Assembly (NCBI RefSeq): GCF_021026315.1
Contig: NZ_JAJNCX010000005.1
Span: 1-64,000 of the forward strand
From: Rhizobium sp. C4
Lineage (GTDB): Bacteria; Pseudomonadota; Alphaproteobacteria; Rhizobiales; Rhizobiaceae
Length of the DNA: 64,000 nucleotides
Direction of reading: 5' to 3'
The notes under the pieces were generated by a model. That model did no database searches and was not told where the DNA came from. It worked only from the letters and a program-made list of their open reading frames with translations. The position numbers and the translations under genes were made by a program. Positions 1 to 9,800 of the stretch are shown here, one piece after another; the first letter of the stretch is position 1, and every line of letters begins with the position of its first letter.

Positions 1-57
1 GTCATCGACAGCTGGACGATCTCCGAACCGATCCCGCTCGATGCCTTGATGAAGTAA
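1..57 (+). CDS. C-terminal end of an unidentified protein (partial)
   Basis: The last 18 codons of a gene entering from the left edge are visible, ending WTISEPIPLDALMK and a TAA stop. A strong hairpin terminator follows about 35 bases later, which supports a real gene end. The fragment is too short to assign a family. Confidence 0.6.
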   Translation, partial: VIDSWTISEPIPLDALMK

Positions 58-92
58 GACTGATCGGGAAACCGACGGCCAAAACGAACGAG

Positions 93-122
93 CCCGGTCC
101 GCGAAAGCGGGCCGGGTTTTTC
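93..122 (+). terminator. Intrinsic terminator after the partial gene
   Basis: A 10-bp GC-rich stem (CCCGGTCCGC paired with GCGGGCCGGG, one G-U pair) closes a GAAA loop and is followed by a run of T. It ends transcription of the gene entering from the left. Confidence 0.85.
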
Positions 123-230
123 AGTTTCCTGTTCCGTGTGGTCTCACGGCTGGTGCGTGGCTCTGGCAGGGGAAAGCCACGGTTGCCATAGACACGCGCG
201 CGGCGGCGTTCCGCCGGGGAGGGGACTTGC

Positions 231-1065
231 ATGCAGATCAGCATTTCGACGAAGGATGCCGCCTGGGTTGAGGGCGATGTGCGCGTGGTAGAAGGGCCGG
301 TGGACGTTGTTGCGCGCGCGACCGTCACGCAAGACTTCAAGGGCTTCGGCGCCTGCTTCAACGAACTCTCCTGGATTGCGCTGCAGAAGACGGACGCGGC
401 CGCGCGAGCAGCTGATCCATGACGTGTTCTCGCCCGAAGGGCTTGATTTTCACTACAATCGCCTGCCGATCGGGGCGAGCGATTTTGCCGAAAGCTGGTA
501 CAGCCACAACGAGACCGCGGGCGATTTTGCGATGGAGCATTTCTCCATCGCGCGGGATCATCGCCATCTGCTGCCCTATTACCGCGCCGCGCGCGCCGCG
601 CATGGCCGCGACTTCACGCTCTTTGCCTCGCCCTGGAGCCCGCCGACATGGCTGAAGGATCACAAGGCGTATAATTTCGGCCGGCTCGTCTGGCAGGAGG
701 AATATCGCAGAGCGCATGCGCTTTATCTGTCGAAATTCGTCGAGGCCTATCGCGATCTCGGCATCCGGATCGATGCCATTCACGTGCAGAACGAGCCGGA
801 TTCGGACCAGAAATTTCCCTCCTGCTGCTGGACCGGCGAGCGTCTCGGCCACTTCATCCGCGACGATCTCGGGCCGATGTTCGACCGCTTGGGTATCGAT
901 GCGGCGATCTGGCTCGGCACGATCGAGCGGGCGAGCTTCAACGACTGGGTGGCGCCCTCGCTTCTCGATCCGCAAACCCGCGCGCGTCTCGGTGGCGTCG
1001 GTTTCCAGTGGGCCGGGCGAGGGGCGGTGCAGCGCACGCATCAGGCAGCACCCGACCTGCCGCGC
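231..1065 (+). pseudogene. Broken glycoside hydrolase family 30 gene
   Basis: Two reading frames together give a GH30-like enzyme (glucosylceramidase/beta-1,6-glucanase family). The first frame starts at 231 and contains DFKGFGACFNELSW. The second carries FASPWSPPTWLKD and the acid/base motif HVQNEP, then GVGFQWAGRGAVQRTHQ. The frames join with one extra base in a GC run near 398-406 (TDAA|REQLIHDVF). The gene stops being GH30-like near 1062, before the TENE-type nucleophile motif and the C-terminal beta domain. With a frameshift and the loss of the nucleophile region, an active enzyme is not expected. The N terminus shows no signal peptide. Confidence 0.8.
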
Positions 1066-1148
1066 GCCGCAAATTCGTCATCGGCTTCGGGGCGGTGGTC
1101 TATGGCGTGCAGACGCTCGATGGGCTTGCGGCCTGGCTCGAGCGGTAA
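1066..1148 (+). pseudogene. Tail of a second protein joined to the GH30 remnant
   Basis: From about 1066 a different frame reads RRKFVIGFGAVVYGVQTLDG and then AAWLER with a TAA stop at 1146-1148. It looks like the C-terminal end of a protein whose front has been deleted, with hydrophobic and turn-rich character. The GH30 sequence ends at the same point, so a deletion probably fused two genes. The source family is not recognised. Confidence 0.4.
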
Positions 1149-1186
1149 GCGACGGGGCCTGAACCGGCGGTTCAGGTCACGGGACA

Positions 1187-1225
1187 TGAAAAGGCCGCGC
1201 CGGCAGATGCCGCGCGGCCTTTTCC
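1187..1225. terminator. Bidirectional terminator
   Basis: AAAAGGCCGCGC and GCGCGGCCTTTT form a 12-bp stem with A and T flanks on both sides. It can end transcripts from the remnant on the left and from the minus-strand oxidoreductase on the right. Confidence 0.85.
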
Positions 1226-1232
1226 GTTTCAA

Positions 1233-2255
1233 TCAGCGCCAGCCGAGTGCGGGGGCGACATGCTTCAGGATCGCCTCGATCACATGGGCGTTATACTCGA
1301 CGCCCAGCTGGTTCGGGACGGTCAGCAGAAGCGTATCGGCTTCGGCAATGCCCTCGTCGGCGGCCAGTTCCTTGATCAGCGCCTCGGGTTCGCCGGCATA
1401 GGAGCGGCCGAAGATGGCCCGCGTGCTGTCGTCGATATAGCCGACCGAGTCCTGTTCCTTGCCGCCACGGCCGAAATAGGCGCGGTCGCGATCGTCAACC
1501 AGCGCGAAGATCGAACGGCTGACGGAGACGCGTGGCGTCCGGGTATGGCCGGCTTCCTTCCAGGCTTCGCGATAGGCGCGGATCTGCTTGGCCTGCTGGA
1601 CATGGAACGGCTCGCCCGTCTCATCGTTCTTGAGCGTCGAGCTTTGCAGGTTCATGCCGAGCTTGGCGGCCCAGCGGGCGGTTGCGTCGGAACCGGCGCC
1701 CCACCAGATGCGCTCGCGCAGGCCTTCGGAATGCGGCTCGAGGCGCAGCATGCCCGGCGGGTTCGGGAACATCGGGCGCGGGTTGGGCTGGGCGAAGCCT
1801 TCGCCCTTGAGGACTTCGAGAAAGACCTCGGCGTGCTGGCGGCCCATGTCGGCATCCGTCTGGCCTTCGTCCGGCTGGTAACCGAAATAGCGCCAGCCCT
1901 CGATCACCTGTTCCGGCGAGCCACGGCTGATGCCGAGCTGCAGACGGCCACCCGAGATGAGGTCGGCAGAGCCTGCGTCTTCCGCCATATAGAGCGGGTT
2001 TTCATAGCGCATGTCGATGACGCCCGTGCCGATCTCGATCGACTTGGTGCGCGCGCCGACGGCTGCCAGAAGCGGGAAGGGCGAGGCAAGCTGGCGGGCG
2101 AAATGGTGGACGCGGAAATAGGCGCCATCCGCGCCAAGCTCTTCGGCAGCCACAGCCAGATCGATCGACTGGAGCAGCGTGTCGGCGGCCGAGCGCGTCG
2201 CCGATTGCGGCGAGGGCGTCCAATGGCCGAAGGAGAGGAAACCGATTTTCTTCAT
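1233..2255 (-). CDS. LLM-class flavin-dependent oxidoreductase (luciferase-like)
   Basis: This 340-residue protein has the bacterial luciferase-like fold. The N terminus MKKIGFLSFGHW, the segment GADGAYFRVHHFARQ, the IEIGTGVIDMRYENPLYMAE stretch and the GGRLQLGISRGSPEQ motif are typical of this family, which uses reduced flavin to oxidise small organic substrates. The length is normal. It is a single gene, 132 bases from putR on the same strand and bounded by a strong terminator. The substrate cannot be read from the sequence. Confidence 0.85.
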   Translation of the reverse strand: MKKIGFLSFGHWTPSPQSATRSAADTLLQSIDLAVAAEELGADGAYFRVHHFARQLASPFPLLAAVGARTKSIEIGTGVIDMRYENPLYMAEDAGSADLISGGRLQLGISRGSPEQVIEGWRYFGYQPDEGQTDADMGRQHAEVFLEVLKGEGFAQPNPRPMFPNPPGMLRLEPHSEGLRERIWWGAGSDATARWAAKLGMNLQSSTLKNDETGEPFHVQQAKQIRAYREAWKEAGHTRTPRVSVSRSIFALVDDRDRAYFGRGGKEQDSVGYIDDSTRAIFGRSYAGEPEALIKELAADEGIAEADTLLLTVPNQLGVEYNAHVIEAILKHVAPALGWR

Positions 2256-2387
2256 GGATTGTGTCCTTCACAACGTAAGGTCCGGACTGGACTTGTTGCA
2301 CCCTACATAATGCGTCAGGCGGCCAAAGTCCCGTTTGTGTCGGTGAACGATGCGTTCATTGTGTTCGCTATTTGGAGACGAGGTGCA

Positions 2388-2861
2388 TCACCAGCTTTCC
2401 TTCACCGCTTCCATCGTCACATTGGTCGACGTGCTGGCGACATAAGGCAGCGTCGAGATCAACTCACCCAGAACCCGGCGATAGCGGCCAATGTCGCGGG
2501 TGCGGACTTTCAGGAGATAGTCGAAGCGGCCCGCGATCATGTGGCATTCCTCCACCTCGCGGATCTTCTTCACTGCCTCGTTGAAGCTCTTCAGGGCCTC
2601 CTCGCTCGTATTGGTGAGTTTCACTTCGGCAAAGGCGATGTGGTCGAGGCCGAGCTTCTGCGGATTGATGACCGCCCGGAAGCCATCGATATAGCCTTCC
2701 GACACGAGCCGCTTGAGGCGGAGCTGGCAGGGCGTCTTGGACAGACCCACGGCGCTGGCGAGATCGGTAATCGAGATGCGCCCGTCATCCGCGACAATCT
2801 CAAGGATTTTCAGATCGATCTTGTCAAGATCACCATAGGAGGCGTCATATCTGGTCTTCAT
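2388..2861 (-). CDS. putR: Lrp/AsnC-family regulator, probable proline-responsive PutR
   Basis: The protein has an N-terminal winged helix (LDKIDLKILEIVADDGRIS, then DLASAVGLSKTPCQLRLKRL) and a C-terminal RAM ligand-binding domain (residues about 75-150). It is divergent from putA with about 200 bases between the starts. In rhizobia and other alphaproteobacteria an Lrp-type PutR activates putA in response to proline, because their PutA lacks a DNA-binding domain, as is the case here. The ATG at 2861 is chosen because it matches the usual family start (MKTRYDA); an in-frame ATG at 2894 would add 11 residues. Confidence 0.88.
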   Translation of the reverse strand: MKTRYDASYGDLDKIDLKILEIVADDGRISITDLASAVGLSKTPCQLRLKRLVSEGYIDGFRAVINPQKLGLDHIAFAEVKLTNTSEEALKSFNEAVKKIREVEECHMIAGRFDYLLKVRTRDIGRYRRVLGELISTLPYVASTSTNVTMEAVKESW

Positions 2862-3063
2862 GCGCGTGATGTCCGGAATATTTGGAGAAATCACCTAGGA
2901 TGATAGCCTTCTTTAGGCGGCGTGATCAAGCGCCATCATGTTATCAGCAAGATCTGCCCAGCGGCGGAAACACGGTTCTTTCGGATGGTCTTGCAAGGCT
3001 CACCAAGCCATGAAACCATCCCTCGAAACCGCCTTTCCGCTGAGACTTCGAGGAAGGATCGCC
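2862..3063. promoter_or_regulatory. putR-putA divergent control region
   Basis: About 200 bases separate the divergent putR and putA starts and must hold both promoters and the PutR binding sites. A purine-rich Shine-Dalgarno (GAGGAAGGA) lies just before the chosen putA ATG. No operator can be defined with certainty by eye. Confidence 0.5.
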
Positions 3064-6000
3064 ATGCCCGTTTCGCCATCGCCATTTGCCGCCTTTGCCC
3101 CCGCCATTCGTTCCCAGAGTGAGCTTCGCACCACCATCACCGCCGCCTATCGCCGGCCGGAAGTGGAATGCATGGCGCCGCTGCTTGCTGCTGCCAAGCT
3201 GCCGGCGGAGATGAAGGGGCAGGTGGCCGCAACGGCGACGGCGCTGATCAAGGCGCTCAGGGCTAAGCACAGGGGCACGGGCGTCGAAGGGCTGGTGCAT
3301 GAATATTCGCTCTCCTCGCAGGAGGGCGTGGCGCTGATGTGTCTGGCCGAGGCGCTGCTGCGCATCCCCGACACCGACACCCGCGACGCGCTGATCCGCG
3401 ACAAGATCGCCACCGGCGACTGGAAGGCGCATATCGGCGGCGGGCGCTCGCTCTTCGTCAATGCGGCGACCTGGGGGCTGGTCGTCACCGGCAAGCTCAC
3501 CTCCACCGTCAGCGATCGCCGCCTGTCTGCGGCACTCACCCGCCTGATCGCGCGGGCCGGCGAGCCGGTGATCCGGCGCGGCGTCGATATGGCCATGCGC
3601 ATGATGGGCGAGCAATTCGTCACCGGCGAGACGATCGACGAGGCCCTGGAGCGCGCCCGTGTGATGGAAGCGCAGGGCTTCCGCTATTCCTATGACATGC
3701 TGGGCGAGGCCGCGACCACGGCGGCGGATGCCGAGCGCTATTATCGCGACTATGAAAACGCCATCCACGCCATTGGCAAGGCAGCGGCCGGACGCGGCAT
3801 CTATGATGGCCCCGGCATTTCGATCAAGCTCTCGGCGCTGCATCCGCGCTATGTCCGCGCCAAGGCGGAGCGGGTGATGGGCGAGTTGCTCCCCAAGGTG
3901 CGCGCGCTGGCGCTGATCGCCAAGGGTTATGATATCGGCCTCAATATCGATGCCGAAGAGGCCGACCGGCTGGAACTCTCGCTCGACCTGCTGGAAGAGC
4001 TGAGCCTCGATCCGGCTCTGGCCGGCTGGAACGGTTTGGGCTTTGTCGTGCAGGCCTATGGCAAGCGCTGCCCCTTCGTGCTCGACTATATCATCGATCT
4101 TTCCCGCCGCTCCCGCCGCCGCATGATGGTGCGTCTGGTCAAGGGCGCTTACTGGGATGCCGAGATCAAGCGCGCCCAGATCGACGGGCTCGATGGCTTC
4201 CCGGTCTTCACGCGCAAGGTCCATACGGACGTGTCCTATATCGCCTGCGCCCGCAAGCTGCTGGCCGCGCCGGATGCCGTCTTCCCGCAATTTGCCACCC
4301 ATAATGCGCAGACGCTGGCGACGATCTATCATCTCGCCGGTCCCGATTTCGAAACCGGCAAATACGAGTTCCAATGCCTGCATGGCATGGGCGAACCGCT
4401 TTACGAAGAGGTGGTCGGCAAAGCCAAGCTCGGCCGTCCGGCGCGCATCTATGCGCCGGTCGGCACGCATGAGACGCTGCTGGCCTATCTCGTCCGACGT
4501 CTGCTGGAGAACGGTGCGAACTCGTCCTTCGTCAACCGCATCTCGGACGAAAATGTCTCGGTTGCCGATCTGGTGGCCGATCCGGTCGATGTGGTCGAGG
4601 CGATGCCGGTTCCCGGCGCGCCGCATGACCAGATCGCGCTGCCATCGGATATCTATGGTGCAAGCCGCCGGAATTCTTCGGGGCTTGATCTCTCCAATGA
4701 GGCCCAGCTTGCAGAGCTCGCGGTTGCCTTGCAAACGAGCGCGTCGCAGTCGTGGAATGTCGGCCCGCTGGTTGCCGAAGGCGATGCGAAGGGCGAAAGC
4801 CGCCCGGTTCTCAATCCGGCGGATCACGGCGATGTGGTCGGGCAGGTGACGGAACTCGACGCCAACGAGGCCGCGCGGCTTGTCCGCGTCGCCGCCGACC
4901 ATGCCGTCGCCTGGGCCGAAACCTCGCCCGCCGAGCGCGCCGCCTGCCTCGACCGTGCCGCCGATCTCATGCAGGCCAAGATCGAAATGCTGATGGGCAT
5001 TGCCATGCGCGAGGCCGGCAAGTCCGCCGCCAACGCCATTGGCGAGGTGCGCGAAGCCATCGATTTCCTGCGCTATTATGCCGATCAGGCCCGCAAGACA
5101 CTGGGCGCGGCCCATGCACCACTCGGTCCCGTCGTCTGCATCAGCCCGTGGAATTTCCCGCTGGCGATCTTCACGGGACAGGTTGCGGCAGCCCTCGTTG
5201 CCGGCAATCCGGTTCTGGCAAAGCCGGCGGAAGAAACGCCGATCATCGCCCATGAGGCGGTGAAGCTCCTGCATGAGGCCGGCGTGCCGCGCGCGGCCCT
5301 GCAATTCGTCCCCGGCGATGGCCGCGTGGGCGCAGCCCTTGTCGGCGCTGCGGAGACGGCGGGCGTCATGTTCACCGGCTCCACCGAAGTCGCGCGCCTC
5401 ATTCAGGCGCAATTGGCCGAACGGCTTTCGGCAAGTGGCAAGCCGATCCCGCTGATCGCCGAGACCGGCGGACAGAATGCGATGATCGTGGATTCCTCGG
5501 CGCTCGCCGAACAGGTTGTCGGCGATGTCATCGCGTCGGCCTTCGACAGCGCCGGCCAGCGCTGCTCGGCGCTGCGCATCCTCTGCCTTCAGGAGGATGT
5601 CGCCGACCGCGTGCTGCACATGCTGAAAGGGGCGCTTGCCGAACTGACGCTTGGCCGCACCGATCGCCTCGGCACCGATATCGGTCCCGTCATCACGGCG
5701 GAGGCCAAGGGCATTATCGAGGCGCATGTCGAGCGGATGCGCGGTCTGGGTCTGCCCGTCGAGCAGGTCGCCTTGCCGGCGGACGCCCGCAAGGGAACCT
5801 TCGTTGCCCCGACGATCATCGAAATGCCATCGCTGAAGGAGCTGAAGCGCGAGGTCTTCGGCCCCGTTCTGCATGTCATCCGCTATCGCCGCGCCGATCT
5901 CGACCGGCTGATCGATGAGATCAACGCGACCGGCTACGGCCTGACCTTCGGCCTGCATACCCGTCTCGACGAGACGATCGCCCATGTCACGAGCCGCGTG

Positions 6001-6735
6001 CGGGTCGGCAATATCTATGTCAACCGCAACATCATCGGCGCGGTCGTCGGCGTCCAGCCCTTCGGCGGGCGCGGGCTTTCCGGCACGGGACCCAAGGCCG
6101 GCGGGCCGCTCTATCTCGGCCGGCTGGTGCAGAAGGCTCCCGTGCCGCCGCAGCATCATTCGGTGCATACCGATCCGGAGCTCACCGAATTCACCCGCTG
6201 GCTGGATGAGCGGCAGGATCACGCCGGTGCCGAGGCTGCCCGGGAGATGGCGGAGCATTCGGCGCTCGGGCTGGCTACCGAGCTGCAGGGGCCGGTTGGC
6301 GAGCGCAATGTCTATGGCCTGCATCCGCGCGGCCGCATCCTGGTGGTCCCGCAAACGCTCGATGGACTGAAGCGGCAGCTGGCGGCAGTGCTGGCAACGG
6401 GCAATTCGGCGATTGTCGATGAGGCTTCGGGGCTCAAAGCGCAGTTTGGCACTTTGCCCGCTGCCGTTGCGTCGCGCATCGGCTGGGCCTTCGACTGGAA
6501 TGCGGCAGGACCCTTTGCCGGGGCGCTGATCGAGGGCAATGGCGATCGTGTGCAGACGGTCAACCAGAAGATTGCCGGCCTTTCCGGGCCGCTTGTTCTG
6601 GTGCAGGCTGCCACGACCGACGAGCTTCTGACCGACACCGATGCGATCTGCCTCAACTGGCTGCTCGAAGAGGTCTCGACCTCGGTGAACACGGCCGCCG
6701 CCGGCGGCAATGCCAGCCTCATGACGATCGGGTGA
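3064..6735 (+). CDS. putA: Bifunctional proline dehydrogenase / P5C dehydrogenase PutA
   Basis: This 1223-residue enzyme converts proline to glutamate in two coupled steps. The FAD-dependent proline dehydrogenase barrel (about residues 130-470) includes GPGISIKLSALHPRY and the THETLLAYLVRRLLENG motif. The NAD-dependent aldehyde dehydrogenase half (about 560-1000) carries PWNFPLAIFTGQ, ETGGQNAMIV and the catalytic cysteine near residue 834 in AGQRCSALR. The C-terminal segment ending NTAAAGGNASLMTIG is the conserved tail of long PutAs. There is no N-terminal ribbon-helix-helix, so it should not repress its own gene. ATG 3064 is preferred over upstream starts because of its ribosome binding site. 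Confidence 0.96.
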   Translation: MPVSPSPFAAFAPAIRSQSELRTTITAAYRRPEVECMAPLLAAAKLPAEMKGQVAATATALIKALRAKHRGTGVEGLVHEYSLSSQEGVALMCLAEALLRIPDTDTRDALIRDKIATGDWKAHIGGGRSLFVNAATWGLVVTGKLTSTVSDRRLSAALTRLIARAGEPVIRRGVDMAMRMMGEQFVTGETIDEALERARVMEAQGFRYSYDMLGEAATTAADAERYYRDYENAIHAIGKAAAGRGIYDGPGISIKLSALHPRYVRAKAERVMGELLPKVRALALIAKGYDIGLNIDAEEADRLELSLDLLEELSLDPALAGWNGLGFVVQAYGKRCPFVLDYIIDLSRRSRRRMMVRLVKGAYWDAEIKRAQIDGLDGFPVFTRKVHTDVSYIACARKLLAAPDAVFPQFATHNAQTLATIYHLAGPDFETGKYEFQCLHGMGEPLYEEVVGKAKLGRPARIYAPVGTHETLLAYLVRRLLENGANSSFVNRISDENVSVADLVADPVDVVEAMPVPGAPHDQIALPSDIYGASRRNSSGLDLSNEAQLAELAVALQTSASQSWNVGPLVAEGDAKGESRPVLNPADHGDVVGQVTELDANEAARLVRVAADHAVAWAETSPAERAACLDRAADLMQAKIEMLMGIAMREAGKSAANAIGEVREAIDFLRYYADQARKTLGAAHAPLGPVVCISPWNFPLAIFTGQVAAALVAGNPVLAKPAEETPIIAHEAVKLLHEAGVPRAALQFVPGDGRVGAALVGAAETAGVMFTGSTEVARLIQAQLAERLSASGKPIPLIAETGGQNAMIVDSSALAEQVVGDVIASAFDSAGQRCSALRILCLQEDVADRVLHMLKGALAELTLGRTDRLGTDIGPVITAEAKGIIEAHVERMRGLGLPVEQVALPADARKGTFVAPTIIEMPSLKELKREVFGPVLHVIRYRRADLDRLIDEINATGYGLTFGLHTRLDETIAHVTSRVRVGNIYVNRNIIGAVVGVQPFGGRGLSGTGPKAGGPLYLGRLVQKAPVPPQHHSVHTDPELTEFTRWLDERQDHAGAEAAREMAEHSALGLATELQGPVGERNVYGLHPRGRILVVPQTLDGLKRQLAAVLATGNSAIVDEASGLKAQFGTLPAAVASRIGWAFDWNAAGPFAGALIEGNGDRVQTVNQKIAGLSGPLVLVQAATTDELLTDTDAICLNWLLEEVSTSVNTAAAGGNASLMTIG

Positions 6736-6796
6736 GGGCAGGGCTGATCTGAACCTTCAGATCGCCTTTTCGTTGCAAGTCGTTGATTTTGAAAGG

Positions 6797-6834
6797 AACC
6801 GGGCGAAGCCGTGAAGCGGCTTTGTCCGGTTTTT
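6797..6834 (+). terminator. putA terminator
   Basis: A 15-bp stem with two G-U pairs (6797-6811 with 6817-6831) around a five-base loop is followed by a T run. It ends putA transcription and lies immediately beyond the stop of the convergent repeat-protein gene. Confidence 0.85.
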
Positions 6835-6835
6835 C

Positions 6836-9800
6836 TTATGAATTCCGGCTGAGATAGGCGGAAATGGCGGCGGCGACCTGATCGGGGTTGAGATTGCCCA
6901 TCTGCGTATCGACCAGCGCGCCAAGCTGCGCATTTGTCAGGGCGTTGATGTCGTCTGTCGACAGACCCTTGACGCCGCTGGAGTTCAGCGCGGCGATCTC
7001 GCCCGATGTGAAGGTCGCAAGCGAGGCCTGTGTCAGCGCGGCGACCTGCTGCGAGGTCAGCCCGCTGATCTGGCCGGAGCTCAGCGCATCGGCCTGCTCC
7101 GTGGTGAGCTGGGCGATCACCTGCGTGCCGAGGCCGGAAACGGCACCGCTGGTCAGCGCCTGAAGGGCCTGTGTCGACAGCAGCGCGACGTCGTCCGTCC
7201 CGAAGCCGGCGGCCTGGATGGCGTTCAGCGCGCCGAGCTGGCTCGTCGTCAGGGCCAGAACCTGCGCGGTGCCGAGCGCCACGATCTGGTTGTAGGTCAG
7301 TGCGCCCACCTGGCCGGTCGAAAGGCCTGCAATCTGGCCGGTCGTCAGGCCGTTGATGATGGCCGTCGAAAGACCCTTGAAGGCCGTGGGGCTCAGCAGC
7401 CCGATCTCGGTATTGCTCAGCACGGCGAAATCGGCCGTCGAGAAGCCGGCAAGGCCGTCCGCACTCAAGGCGGCCAGCTGCGCCGTCGACATGGCATCGA
7501 TCTGTGCCGGGCTCATGGCGGCGACCTGCGTCGATGTCAGGCCGGATACGCCCTTCGTGCCGAGCGCTGCGATTTCGGCGGCGGACAGCGAGGCGATATA
7601 GGCCGCCGGCAGGCCGGCAATGCCCGCCGAGCTGATCGAGGCAAGCTCGCCGGTCGACAGCGTCTGCAGGTCGGCGGTCGTCAGGCCGACCAGTGCCTGC
7701 GATGTCAGAGACGCGATCTGCGTGGACGAGAAGGCCTCAAACTGTTCGACGCGCATGGCGGCCAGCTGCGTGCTCGTCAGGCCGGAGACGCCGGTGGCGC
7801 TCAGCGCCGTGATCTGGCTGGTGGTGAGCGCATTGATGTCGGCGGTCGTCAGTGCGGCGACCTGATCCGACGTGAGTGCGGCGATCTGCGTGCTGCTCAG
7901 CGCGTGGAGCTGGTCGGTCGAAAGTGCTGCGACCTGCGCGGTGGTCATGCCGGACACGCCGGCGGTGCTGAGTGCGGCAATCTGCGTGGTTGAGAGCGAG
8001 GCCAGAACGGTGGTCGAGAGACCGGCAATCCCGGTGGCGCTGATGGCCGCCATCTCGGCGGTCGTGAAGGTGTTGAGATCATCCGCGCCGAGCACGGCGA
8101 TCTGGCGCGAGCTCAATGCGGCGATCTGCGTGCTGGTCAGCGCATCGGCCTGGTCGACGCTCAGCGCCGCGATCTGGGCTGTCGACATGCCGGCAATCGC
8201 CGAGGCGCTGATGGCGGCGATCTGCTCGCGGGTCAACGAGGCGACGATGGCTGTCGAAAGTCCGGCGATCGCGCCCGAGTTGATCGCGGCGATGTCGCCG
8301 GTCGACAGAAGATCGAAATTGGCGGAGCTGATGACGGCCAGCTGATCGGAAGACAGCGAGCCGATCTGGGCGGAGGAGAGCGCATTGATCTGGTCGGCGG
8401 TCATGCCGGCCACCTGCGCGGTCGAAAGGCCGGAGATCGCAGTGGTCGAGAGCGCGGCGGTCTGTGCCGTTGTCAGTCCGGCAATGGCCGAGACCGGCAG
8501 GGTGGAAACCTGCCTTGCCGTCAGCGCGCCGATCTGCGTCGTGGTCAGCGCATTGAACTGGTTGCTCGTCAGTGCCGCCACCTGTGTCGTCGACAGAGCC
8601 GCAATCGCTGCGGTGCCAAATGCGGCGATCTGGTCGCTCGTCAGGCTGGCGATGACCGTGGTCGAAAGACCGGCAATGCCGTTGGCGCTGATGGCGGCGA
8701 GATCGACCGTCGAGAAGGTTTCCAGATCCTGCGTTTCGATGGCGGCGATCTGGCGCGAGCTGAGGGCTGCCACCTGTTCAGACGTCAGCGCTTCCGCCTG
8801 GGCGGTGGAGAGGGCGGCGATCTGGTCTGTGGTGAGCCCGCTGATGCTGGCTGTTGCCAGCGAGGCGATCTGGTCCGTCGACATCACGGCGATATCCGCC
8901 AGCGACAGGACCGAAATCTGGCGCGAGGTCATCGATGCGGTCTGGCCGGTGGTGAGCGCGGCAATCTGGCTCGTGGTCAGCGTCGCGATCTGCGCCGTTG
9001 TCAGCCCAGGCAGGGCGGTGCTGCTGAGTGCAGCGATCTGTTCCGTTGGCAGCGCCGCCAGCACGGTCGTCGCGATCCCGACAATGGCGGAGGAGGACAG
9101 GGCCGCGACATCGCCGGTGGACATGGCGGCGAAGTCATCCGTCTGCAGCACGGCGACCTGCGCCGAGGTGAGCGCGCCGATCTGCGTCGAGGTGAGCGCG
9201 GCGATCTGGACGCTGGTCAGCGCGGCGACCTGCGCCGTCGTCAGCCCGGCAATCACGGCCGTGTTCAGCGAGGCGATCTGTTCGGCCGTCAGCGATGTGA
9301 CCGAGGCGGTGCCGAGCGAGTCGATCTGCCGCGCGTTCAGGGCCGCGAACTGTCCGGTGGACATGGCCTGGAACTGCGCGCTGCTGAAGGCGGCAATCTG
9401 CGCCGTGGTCAGGCCCGCAATGGCGGCCGTGCTGATCGCGGCGGCCTGGTCCTGCGAAAGCGCGGCAATGGCGGCCGTGCTGAGACCCGAAATGCCGGCC
9501 GAGCTGATGGCCGCGATGTCTTCCAGCGCAATGGCCGCAATATCGGCGGTGGTGAAGGCGGAAAGCTGCCGCGAGGTCAGCGTCGCATATTGCAGTGTCG
9601 TCAGGCCGTTGATCTGGGCGGTGTTGAGTGCGCCGATCTGCGCGGTCGTCAGTCCGGCGATCCCTGCCGAGCTGATGGCGGCGATCTGCTCGGGCGACAG
9701 TGCGGTGATGTCGACGGCACCGATGGCCGTGATCTGGCCGGCGGTCATGCCGCCGAGCTGGCTGTTGGTCAGGGCGGCGACCTGGGTCGATGTCAGCGCG

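Noticed and set aside
2944-6354. 1136-codon minus-strand frame opposite putA.
   Set aside because: Shadow of GC-rich codon usage; the plus strand encodes a full PutA with catalytic residues.
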